A stretch of 5,356 nucleotides of DNA from an uncultured Frankiales bacterium (GTDB taxonomy: Bacteria; Actinomycetota; Actinomycetes; Mycobacteriales; SCTD01). How positions within the stretch are numbered: position 1 is the first letter of the stretch; each line of letters begins with the position of its first letter. This document shows, in pieces, positions 1 to 5,325 of this stretch. The position numbers were made by a program, and so were the translations under genes. The notes beneath the pieces were generated by a model that made no database searches, was not told the DNA's origin, and saw only the letters and a program-made list of their open reading frames with translations. The stretch spans positions 1 through 5,356 of the forward strand of contig CAMLIA010000246.1 in the NCBI GenBank assembly GCA_946479905.1, written 5' to 3'.

Positions 1-497
1 TTGGCCAGGGCGTTCGCCTTGTTCGTCCAGGCCGCGGCGTTCTCCGGCTCGAGCCGAGCGCGCCAGTCGGCGTACCCATGTGTACGCCCAGCCACTTCAG
101 TCAGGAAGATCGCCGTCTCCGCCGCTTCTCGCTGAGCGAAGATCACGCGGTTCTCGCGGTTCGGATCCGCCCAGTGCTGCAGCAACTTGCGGCTGATGGG
201 CGTGACGCCGGCGTACTCCCCGCCTCGTCGCCACTTGGCAAGGTCGCGGCGGATGTCGTTGATCAGGCTGTTCTTCTCGCGCCGTTCCCCGGTTGCGTCG
301 AAGTCGAAGCCCTGCTGAACACCGCTTTGGCCTCCGCGCTGGCCCTTCTTCGTGACCGCGATGGGGATGAAGGACTCGCTCGGTCGACGGCCGTCCTTGA
401 TCTCGCCCGTAGGTCCGTTGGATCCGATCTCGTAGTACCGGTCAGGCTGCTCATACGGAGAGTTGAGGATGGGGTTGGCCAGGTCCGCCGCCTCCAT
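1..497 (-). CDS. Type III-like restriction endonuclease, helicase (Res) subunit, N-terminal part (BPTD_3080-like)
   Basis: The reading frame stays open from an ATG at 497 to the window edge, giving 165 residues of a longer protein. The N-terminus has NPILNSPYEQP near residues 8-18, then a GEIKDGRRPSESFIPI segment (31-46), a basic linker, NSLINDIRRDLAKWR (76-90), GVTPISRKLLQHW (97-109) and VIFAQREAAETAIFLTEV (118-135). From memory, this order is typical of large SF2-helicase restriction proteins annotated as BPTD_3080 family or type III Res subunits; the last segment resembles the Q-motif-like stretch that precedes Walker A. Walker A, the DEAD/DEAH box and any nuclease domain would lie outside the window, so activity cannot be judged. 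The start is supported by AGGAGGTGA six bases upstream. It lies 242 bp downstream of the integrase on the same strand and appears less GC-rich, consistent with acquired defence cargo. No partner methyltransferase is visible. Confidence 0.82.
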   Translation of the reverse strand, partial: MEAADLANPILNSPYEQPDRYYEIGSNGPTGEIKDGRRPSESFIPIAVTKKGQRGGQSGVQQGFDFDATGERREKNSLINDIRRDLAKWRRGGEYAGVTPISRKLLQHWADPNRENRVIFAQREAAETAIFLTEVAGRTHGYADWRARLEPENAAAWTNKANALA

Positions 498-739
498 CGG
501 TCACCTCCTCCGGGATGTCCCCTCATCAACGCGACCCGAGGGGCCCCCGTGTCAGACGCGCGCCCGAACCTATCGGGCATGGCACCCGAACGGCGGATTC
601 TGGGCAAGCGGAGCCGTGCCGTCAGTAATCCATCACGCTTCCGACGCTGTCTCGGTCACGACTGACGGCGCCATGTCACGTTGATCGCTGCCGCGCCGCA
701 GAGCCGAGGAACACGGCCTGGCGGAGTCCTGAATGCCGC
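498..739. other. Intergenic region between recombinase and restriction gene
   Basis: I see no convincing gene here. The frames that cross it on either strand are arginine/serine-rich shadows. On the minus strand it holds the ribosome binding site of the restriction gene and a small inverted repeat at 562-578 (gcccga, five-base loop, tcgggc) with no T tract. The restriction gene probably has its own promoter here, since the gap is long, but I could not pick -35 and -10 boxes with confidence. No clear terminator follows the recombinase stop codon. Confidence 0.5.
501..509 (-). promoter_or_regulatory. Strong ribosome binding site of the restriction gene
   Basis: On the minus strand the sequence AGGAGGTGA lies just before the ATG at 497, leaving six bases between AGGAGG and the start codon. 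It is complementary to the 3' end of 16S rRNA over nine bases. It fixes the start of the partial restriction gene and rules out longer upstream starts. Confidence 0.85.
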
Positions 740-3166
740 TCAGGAACCGGCCAGTAGCGAAAGCACGTCTCGACGACCGCTCGCCTCGGCCCAAGCTCGC
801 AGGCTGTCGACCGTGATCATCTGGCGGCGGTTACGCGTTACCGACCGGAACACCCGTGAGGTCACGAGGTGCGTGATCGTCGTGCGCGTGAGCCCGGTGA
901 TCGCTCGGACCTCAGCGAGCGCCAGCACCGGGATGTCGTCGGTGATCGGATCCGGGTTGCCGGCCCTCGTCCGCTCGTACGCCTCGACCGAGACGGTCGT
1001 GACGCAGCGCCGGCGTGGCGTCGTCGCCTCGAGGTCGAGCTGCAGCACGCCCTGCCGCAGCAGCGTCTCCACGGTGAGGACCGGCAGCCGCAGGCGCTCG
1101 GCAGCCACCGCGACCGGCATCGCGGTCTGGGCCAGGCGGGCCCGCCGGTCGAGCTCGACTCTGATGGCCGCGACGTCCTCGGCGCTCAACCGGATGTCGC
1201 CGCCGCGCAGGGCCTGCTCGCCGGTGACGCCGAGCTGGCGCATCAGGCCGTAGACCTGGTGATAGTTGAGCCCGAGCTCGTCGGCGAGGTCGGTGACGGT
1301 CGGCGTCTCGCGAAGCCGGCGCACATGGGCCTGCACGTCTTCGACGGTGGCGACCCAGACCTGCCGGTTGCCCCGGGTGACGAGCCGAGCCGGCAGCCGG
1401 CCTTCGCGCATCCACCGGCGGGCCGTGACCGGGGCGCAGCCGAGCAGCGGGGCAGCCTGCTCGGGAGACAGCAGCGCGGCGTCGTCGTCGCCCGTCCGTG
1501 CCTCGCGGTACCAGCCGGCGGCGGCGAGGGTGGCGTAGGCGTAGCCGAGCCGCGGCTGCAGCGGGTGGTCGAGGCCGAACTGCTCGCGGCGTTCGGTCGG
1601 GACGAGCAGGGTGCCGCCGAGCTCGTCGTGCACGCGGGCCTCGATGGCCTCGACGATCGGGTCCCAGACAGCCATCGACTGCGGGGTGATGTCGACGCGG
1701 TCGCGGAAGTAGGAGCGGTCGTGCTCGTCATTGCCGGCGAGGTGGCCGACGTAGCGGCGCTTGAGCGCGCTGTCGAGCCGGCCGCGGGTGCCGAGGTCGG
1801 TGATGAGGTCCGCCCGCAGAGTGTGCGGGGTGATCTTGCCGTACCGGGCGACGTCGATGCCGGCGTGGTGCACGGCGGTGGCGAGAGCGTTGCGGTGCGC
1901 GCTCTGCCCGCCGCGGTCGGCGCCCTGCAGGCCAGGGATGAGCCGGGTGGCGAGGTCGACCTCGCCGGTGACCGGGTCGGTGTGGAACGCGTCGACGACG
2001 AGCCGGGCGAGGACCATCACCGGTTCGGCGACCTTGATGATGCGGCCCGACTGGCGGGTCTTCATGCCGGGCTTGTGGGCGACGGTGACGGTGATGCCGT
2101 CGCGGTCGATGACGAAGGTGCGGCCGCCTTGCTTGTCGAGCACGACCGCGCCGCCGTGCCCGGGGCCGAAGTCGACGAGGTCGCCGACGTGGATGCCGAA
2201 CGCTTCGCCGATGCGGACGCCGACGAGACGCTCGAGCCAGAAGGTGAGCTGGTGCACGGCGCTGAGCTCGGCCGCGACGTCCCGGGCGAGCGCGAGCGGC
2301 AGGTACTTCGGGGATCGTGTGGACCGGGTGGCGTCGTCGGGTTCGACGGCGGAGATGCCGGCCATCGGGTTGCCGACCAGCGTGATGCCGCAGGCTTCGG
2401 CGTGGCGCAGGATGGCGCCGAGCAGGCCGAGGATGTTCTCGGCGGTCGACTTCGCCAGCCCGCGGCGGGTCTTCGGCGCGGTCTGGCGAGCGAGGTGAGC
2501 CGCGCGCAGCTCGTCGACGGGGATCCAGGCCTCGCCGTCGATGGTCTCGTAGCCGGGCAGCAGCCCGGCGCGCCGCCAGCGGGTGATGGCCGACCGCGAG
2601 AGACCCGGTAGCTGGTCGGCATCGCGACGGCGCACCCGTCGGCGGCCGTCGAGCTGCGGCCACGGTGGTGCCACGCGCAGGGTCGTGACGTCGCGGCCGG
2701 CGAGGTGGGCGGCGAACGCGGCGACGACCGGGTTCTCGATGCGTTCAACAACGCCGCCGACGTGGCGGGCGAAGAACGGGTAGACGGTCTCGCGCAGCTC
2801 CTTGGTCACCTGGAGCCGGCGTTCGGCCTGCGCGCCGCGCAGCACGACGTAGCGCTGCTCGATGTAGGCGAGGCCGACCGCGAGCAGGTCGTGCCCGTCC
2901 TCGGCGGTGTCGCCGATGCGCCAAGCCGCGGAGACCGGCTTGGCCGGCCCGGGGACCAGCACACGGCGGGCGGGCGGCTTGTAACTCTCGGGGTCGGGGA
3001 CCGGCCGGCCTTCGGCGAGGGCCTGCTCGCCGTCGGCGTACCAGCGCTGCACCGGCTCCTCGTCGGGCCAGCTGAACTGGATCCGGCGCGAGGAGCCGAC
3101 GGCGACGGGCAGCACGGCGGTGTAGCGGCCGTCGCGGTGCTGCACACCGGCGCGTGGTCGGGGCAT
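740..3166 (-). CDS. Large tyrosine recombinase (integrase) with several helix-turn-helix modules
   Basis: The protein has 808 residues; usual integrases have 350-450. Residues 95-172 resemble the first half of a SAM-like core-binding domain. Residues 180-227 look like a MerR/excisionase-type HTH with a wing (LSRSAITRWRRAGLLPG, then IPVDELRAAHLA). Residues 236-270 resemble the second half of the core-binding domain (STAENILGLLGAILRHAEACG, ending at NPM). The catalytic domain (about 283-490) carries R318 (VGVRIGEAFGI), K369 (GMKTRQSGR), H448 and R451 (PHTLRAD), H475 (YVGH) and the likely nucleophile Y486 (DRSYFRD). H475 to Y486 is 11 residues, two more than in XerD-like enzymes. Residues 564-797 appear to hold four more HTH units. 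The ATG at 3166 was chosen because it overlaps the upstream stop as TGATG. The frame continues upstream without a stop, but that extension is arginine-rich and antisense to nothing but shadows of the upstream gene. The enzyme probably integrates and excises the island. Specificity and activity are inferred. Confidence 0.9.
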   Translation of the reverse strand: MPRPRAGVQHRDGRYTAVLPVAVGSSRRIQFSWPDEEPVQRWYADGEQALAEGRPVPDPESYKPPARRVLVPGPAKPVSAAWRIGDTAEDGHDLLAVGLAYIEQRYVVLRGAQAERRLQVTKELRETVYPFFARHVGGVVERIENPVVAAFAAHLAGRDVTTLRVAPPWPQLDGRRRVRRRDADQLPGLSRSAITRWRRAGLLPGYETIDGEAWIPVDELRAAHLARQTAPKTRRGLAKSTAENILGLLGAILRHAEACGITLVGNPMAGISAVEPDDATRSTRSPKYLPLALARDVAAELSAVHQLTFWLERLVGVRIGEAFGIHVGDLVDFGPGHGGAVVLDKQGGRTFVIDRDGITVTVAHKPGMKTRQSGRIIKVAEPVMVLARLVVDAFHTDPVTGEVDLATRLIPGLQGADRGGQSAHRNALATAVHHAGIDVARYGKITPHTLRADLITDLGTRGRLDSALKRRYVGHLAGNDEHDRSYFRDRVDITPQSMAVWDPIVEAIEARVHDELGGTLLVPTERREQFGLDHPLQPRLGYAYATLAAAGWYREARTGDDDAALLSPEQAAPLLGCAPVTARRWMREGRLPARLVTRGNRQVWVATVEDVQAHVRRLRETPTVTDLADELGLNYHQVYGLMRQLGVTGEQALRGGDIRLSAEDVAAIRVELDRRARLAQTAMPVAVAAERLRLPVLTVETLLRQGVLQLDLEATTPRRRCVTTVSVEAYERTRAGNPDPITDDIPVLALAEVRAITGLTRTTITHLVTSRVFRSVTRNRRQMITVDSLRAWAEASGRRDVLSLLAGS

Positions 3167-3549
3167 CAGCCGGGCCTGTTCTTGAGCGCGGCGGCGAGGT
3201 GCCGGTTGAGCTGGTCGAGCTGGTCGAGGACGCGGGCGAGCTCGCGGTGCAGCGAGGCGTTCTGCGCGCGCAGGGTGAGCAGCTCGTCGTGGTCGGCGGC
3301 CCGGGCGGCCTCGGCCTGGTGGATGGCGAGGGTGTGCGCGGCGTCGGCGGCGTTGAGCTCGTCGGCGGAGATGAGCCCGGCCTCGACCAGCGCCTGCGCG
3401 GTCACGCGGACTGGCGCGTTCGGCACGCCGTAGTCCGGCGGCAGCGCGACCAACTTGCAGTCGCGGCGCATCCGGCGCAGCGTGTCGACGGACTTGCCGA
3501 CGAGGATGGCGGCTTCGTGCAGGGTGTACCGCTTGTCGGCGTCGATCAT
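3166..3549 (-). CDS. MerR/excisionase-like DNA-binding protein with helical C-terminus
   Basis: This 127-residue protein starts with an HTH of the MerR/excisionase type at residues 8-38 (YTLHEAAILVGKSVDTLRRM). A possible wing follows around 39-60 (PPDYGVPNAPVRVTAQALVE). Residues 62-123 are alanine-, leucine- and charge-rich and predicted by eye to be a long helix or coiled coil (QNASLHRELARVLDQLDQLN), which suggests dimerisation or contact with the recombinase. The start at 3549 is set by AGGAGG ten bases upstream; the open frame runs on to 3717 but that part is low-complexity and lacks a comparable site. The stop codon shares one base with the integrase start, so the two are probably translationally coupled. 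Likely roles are recombination directionality factor, accessory arm-site binder or operon regulator. The sequence does not distinguish them. Confidence 0.85.
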   Translation of the reverse strand: MIDADKRYTLHEAAILVGKSVDTLRRMRRDCKLVALPPDYGVPNAPVRVTAQALVEAGLISADELNAADAAHTLAIHQAEAARAADHDELLTLRAQNASLHRELARVLDQLDQLNRHLAAALKNRPG

Positions 3550-3558
3550 GGCTGGCAG

Positions 3559-3565
3559 TCCTCCT
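3559..3565 (-). promoter_or_regulatory. Ribosome binding site of the HTH gene
   Basis: AGGAGGA on the minus strand lies ten bases before the ATG at 3549. It decides this start over in-frame starts further upstream, whose extra N-terminal residues are low-complexity. Confidence 0.75.
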
Positions 3566-3679
3566 GCCGGCGCATGCACATCGCCGACCGGACGCACCGT
3601 TCGGAGGAGCGCGACGGGCGCAGTCGTCGCCGCGGCTACCGGCGGCGTCATCGCGCCACCCCGGCCGAGCCGCTGCCTG

Positions 3680-3694
3680 CCGATCGGTGATCGG
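3680..3694. promoter_or_regulatory. Inverted repeat, possible operator of the recombinase operon
   Basis: The sequence ccgatc, three-base spacer, gatcgg is a perfect 6+6 dyad about 130 bp upstream of the HTH gene start. Its size suits a dimeric HTH regulator, possibly the protein encoded next. Such short dyads also arise by chance in GC-rich DNA, so the call is weak. Confidence 0.25.
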
Positions 3695-3794
3695 ACGTGC
3701 CTGCACAGGCTGCGCACCCGTCACCGCCAATCGCGGCGATCGCCTGCCTGGCGGGCCCGGGAAGCACCCCTGCTGCCCCGGCGGGAGGGTTCAG

Positions 3795-3835
3795 CGAGTC
3801 GTAAAACCCCGGGTCCGAGTCGTAAAACCCCCGGG
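3795..3835. repeat. Two tandem direct repeats with 21-bp period
   Basis: The unit cgagtcgtaaaaccccggg occurs at 3795-3813 and again, with one extra c, at 3816-3835. The starts are 21 bp apart, two turns of B-DNA, so a protein would meet both on the same face. A degenerate third match (gtccgaaaatcgggtccg) lies at about 3882-3899. The A-run in each unit stands out from the GC-rich surroundings. The position between the tRNA and the recombinase operon suits integrase arm sites or excisionase sites; this role is inferred. Confidence 0.7.
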
Positions 3836-3843
3836 AGAAACGG

Positions 3844-3873
3844 ACAAACCCGGCGCTACGGCGCCGGGTTTGT
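3844..3873 (-). terminator. Hairpin terminator, probably of the tRNA transcript
   Basis: Two perfect 13-base arms (acaaacccggcgc and gcgccgggtttgt) enclose a four-base loop. Read on the minus strand, the hairpin is followed by a T-containing tail (GTTTGTCCGTTTCT). Without the inserted IS it would sit about 45 bases past the tRNA 3' end. The structure is symmetric and could act in both directions; the plus-strand loop tacg closed by C-G is a UNCG-type tetraloop. Confidence 0.75.
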
Positions 3874-3901
3874 CGAGCGAAGTCCGAAAATCGGGTCCGC
3901 G

Positions 3902-3917
3902 GTTGTAGCGGGGGCAG
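3902..3917. repeat. Left 16-bp direct repeat (target duplication of the IS)
   Basis: The sequence gttgtagcgggggcag directly abuts the left inverted repeat of the IS and is identical to 5310-5325. It is a severed copy of the tRNA 3' end: the discriminator position, the acceptor 3' strand and four bases of the T stem. The match stops exactly at the IS end on one side and after 16 bases on the other. Confidence 0.85.
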
Positions 3918-3944
3918 TGTCCTGGCTCAGGACATCGGAATGGG
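3918..3944. repeat. Left terminal inverted repeat of the IS481 element
   Basis: This 27-bp end pairs with 5283-5309, with mismatches only at positions 4, 5 and 8. The shared core ctcaggacatcggaatggg is uninterrupted for 19 bases. The outer part is itself palindromic (tgtcctg, gct, caggaca at 3918-3934). Confidence 0.9.
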
Positions 3945-3987
3945 GTGTCTCGCGTCATCGGAATGGCGTGTCGCAGGTCATCGGCAT
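3933..3987. repeat. 23-bp-period subterminal repeats at the left IS end
   Basis: The motif catcgg recurs at 3933, 3956 and 3979, exactly 23 bp apart. Units one and two agree at 19 of 23 positions, starting catcggaatgg. The third is recognisable only over its first nine bases. The first unit is the inner part of the left inverted repeat, so the second is probably another transposase binding site. I see no equivalent array at the right end. Confidence 0.7.
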
Positions 3988-4001
3988 ACCTGCTGACTCG
4001 C

Positions 4002-4023
4002 ACGCTTCGCCATGTCGAAGCGT
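4002..4023 (+). promoter_or_regulatory. Hairpin enclosing the transposase start codon
   Basis: Arms acgcttcg (4002-4009) and cgaagcgt (4016-4023) are perfectly complementary over eight bases. They enclose the six-base loop ccatgt, which holds the ATG at 4012. No clear Shine-Dalgarno sequence precedes the start. The hairpin could limit initiation and keep transposition low, a control known in other insertion sequences; here it is inference. Confidence 0.5.
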
Positions 4024-5256
4024 CGTCTCGTCGTCACTGCTGTGCTGGCCGGTCAGTCACAGTCCGAGGTCGCCCGCACCTACGGGGTGTCCCAGGGCTG
4101 GATCAGCAAGCTCATGGCCCGCTACCGGCTCGAGGGCGAGGCCGTGTTCGAGCCGCTGTCCCGCGCCCCGGCGACCAGCCCGGGCGCGACCCCACCGGAG
4201 ACGGTCGAGCTGATCCTGCGGCTGCGCAAGGAGCTGGCCGAGGCCGGGCTGGACGCCGGTGCCGACACGATCGGGTGGCACCTGACCCACCACCATGGCG
4301 TGACGGTCTCACGCGCCACTATCAACCGGATCCTGGTCCGCGCCGGCACCGTCGCCCCGGACCCGAGCAAGCGGCCGAAGAGCAGCTACCTGAGGTTTGA
4401 AGCCGAGCTGCCCAACGAGTGCTGGCAGTCGGACTTCATGCACTACCGCCTCGCAGACGGCACCCGGCACGTCACCCACCGCGGCGGTGTCCGACGGATC
4501 GACATCGGCACCGACGTCGAGATCCTGACCTGGCTCGACGACTGCTCCCGCTACGCCCTTTCGATCACCGCGCACGCCCCGGTCACCGGACCAACCGTGC
4601 TGGCCACCTTCCGCAAAGCCGCTGCCACACATGGCTTCCCGGCCTCCACGCTCACCGACAACGGGCGGGTCTTCACCACCCGCTTCGCCGTCGGCAAGAC
4701 CGGGCAACGCGGTGGCCGCAACCACCTCGAGCACGAGCTCGCCGAGCGCGGCATCCGGCAGAAGAACGGCAAACCGAACCACCCGCAGACCCAAGGCAAG
4801 GTCGAGCGCTTCCAGCAGACCCTCAAGAAGTGGCTGCGCGCCCAACATGTCCAGCCCGCCACCCTCGCCGAGCTCCAAGCCCTCCTCGACACCTTCACCG
4901 AGCTCTACAACACCCACCGACCGCACCGGTCCCTGCCGCACCGCGCGACCCCCGCCACCATCTACACCTCCCTGCCGAAGGCCACCCCGAGCACCGACCG
5001 CAAGACCGACAGCCACGACCGGGTCCGCCACGACAAGATCGACAAAGCCGGCAGCGTCACGCTGCGCGTCGCCGGCCAACTCCGGCACATCGGCGTCGGC
5101 CGAACCTACGCCCGAACCGACGTCATCCTGCTCGTCAATGACCTCCACGTCACCGTCGTGCACGCCGCCACCGGCGAGATCCTGCGCGACCTGATCATCG
5201 ACCCCCGCAAGGACTACCAGCCCACCGGACGCCCGCCAGGCCCCCCAAAGAAGTGA
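4012..5256 (+). CDS. IS481-family DDE transposase
   Basis: The protein has 414 residues and fills the IS. It opens with an HTH at about residues 16-40 (QSEVARTYGVSQGWISKLMA). A second helical DNA-binding segment follows at 65-112. The RNase H-like integrase core runs from about 135 to 310. Likely catalytic residues are D141 (WQSDF), D216 (TLTDNGR) and E265 (GKVERFQ). The LDDCSRY and HPQTQGKVERF motifs are characteristic of IS481 and IS3-like rve transposases. The C-terminal 75 residues form a beta-rich extension (VTLRVAGQLRHIGVG, then YARTDVILLV) often seen in actinobacterial members. No frameshift or stop interrupts it, so it is probably active in cut or copy of its own element. The ATG at 4012 lies in a hairpin loop and lacks a clear ribosome binding site, so expression is probably low. 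Confidence 0.93.
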   Translation: MSKRRLVVTAVLAGQSQSEVARTYGVSQGWISKLMARYRLEGEAVFEPLSRAPATSPGATPPETVELILRLRKELAEAGLDAGADTIGWHLTHHHGVTVSRATINRILVRAGTVAPDPSKRPKSSYLRFEAELPNECWQSDFMHYRLADGTRHVTHRGGVRRIDIGTDVEILTWLDDCSRYALSITAHAPVTGPTVLATFRKAAATHGFPASTLTDNGRVFTTRFAVGKTGQRGGRNHLEHELAERGIRQKNGKPNHPQTQGKVERFQQTLKKWLRAQHVQPATLAELQALLDTFTELYNTHRPHRSLPHRATPATIYTSLPKATPSTDRKTDSHDRVRHDKIDKAGSVTLRVAGQLRHIGVGRTYARTDVILLVNDLHVTVVHAATGEILRDLIIDPRKDYQPTGRPPGPPKK

Positions 5257-5283
5257 GCCGAACCTGCAGATTGCAGGTCCGGC
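5257..5283 (+). terminator. Hairpin after the transposase stop
   Basis: Directly after the stop codon, gccg-a-acctgca (5257-5268) pairs with tgcaggt-c-cggc (5272-5283) around a gat loop: eleven pairs and one A-C mismatch. There is no T tract, but GC-rich terminators in actinobacteria often lack one. It may end transposase mRNA or, on the minus strand, block transcripts entering from the tRNA. Confidence 0.45.
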
Positions 5284-5309
5284 CCATTCCGATGTCCTGA
5301 GACATCACA
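5283..5309. repeat. Right terminal inverted repeat of the IS481 element
   Basis: This is the partner of 3918-3944, with 24 of 27 positions complementary, ending in ACA. It holds its own inner palindrome (gatgtc, ctga, gacatc at 5291-5306), which uses a different pairing register from the left end. Confidence 0.9.
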
Positions 5310-5325
5310 GTTGTAGCGGGGGCAG
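5310..5325. repeat. Right 16-bp direct repeat (target duplication inside the tRNA 3' end)
   Basis: An exact copy of 3902-3917, joined to the right inverted repeat. It covers four bases beyond the tRNA, the discriminator, the acceptor 3' strand and four bases of the T stem. This copy is the one joined to the rest of the tRNA and keeps the gene whole. Confidence 0.85.

Larger units (their letters stand above)
3550..3901. other. Non-coding leader between the tRNA/IS junction and the recombinase operon
   Basis: No credible gene lies here; frames that cross it have unnatural composition. It contains the hairpin terminator at 3844-3873, two direct repeats at 3795-3835, and a perfect inverted repeat ccgatc-ggt-gatcgg at 3680-3694. 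The promoter of the recombinase operon must lie here or further upstream, but no clear -35/-10 pair stands out. The stretch is where attachment-site arms and operators for the downstream operon would be expected. Confidence 0.5.
3918..5309 (+). mobile_element. Complete IS481-family insertion sequence, 1392 bp
   Basis: The element starts with TGT and ends with ACA. Its 27-bp terminal inverted repeats match at 24 positions and it is flanked by an exact 16-bp direct repeat. It carries one full-length DDE transposase gene on the plus strand. Ends, transposase type and size agree with the IS481 family as known. Identical flanking repeats and an unbroken transposase suggest a recent, possibly still mobile, insertion. 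It landed four bases beyond the discriminator base of the tRNA, between the tRNA and its probable terminator. Confidence 0.92.

Noticed and set aside
562..578. Hairpin gcccga/tcgggc as terminator of the recombinase
   Set aside because: The stem is only six pairs, has no T tract and lies about 160 bp past the stop codon, so it could be chance in GC-rich DNA.
263..607. A minus-strand frame of 114 codons across the restriction gene start
   Set aside because: It is a shadow in another frame with R/S/T-rich composition. The frame starting at 497 has family-like motifs and a strong ribosome site.
869..2611. A 580-codon open frame on the plus strand, antisense to the recombinase
   Set aside because: It has no recognisable domain, is rich in D/E/G/R/V as expected from the complement of GC-rich codons, and overlaps a gene with clear catalytic motifs.
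3550..3717. A longer N-terminus for the HTH protein
   Set aside because: The extra residues lack domain character, and AGGAGG sits ten bases before the ATG at 3549.
3167..3730. An upstream in-frame extension that would make the recombinase 996 residues long
   Set aside because: The added stretch is arginine/alanine-rich low complexity and lies out of frame over the HTH gene. The TGATG overlap at 3164-3168 gives a much better start.
3735..3744. Perfect palindrome ggcgatcgcc resembling the cyanobacterial HIP1 motif
   Set aside because: A single copy in GC-rich actinomycete-like DNA is expected by chance.
4309..5163. A 284-codon minus-strand frame opposite the transposase
   Set aside because: Its composition (G/V/D/E-rich, no motif) is that of an antisense shadow of a GC-rich gene.
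3902..5325. The 16-bp direct repeat as attL/attR of a small tRNA-integrated element
   Set aside because: The repeats abut the TGT/ACA inverted-repeat ends of an IS481 element with no gap, and the only enclosed gene is a DDE transposase, so a target duplication explains them better.
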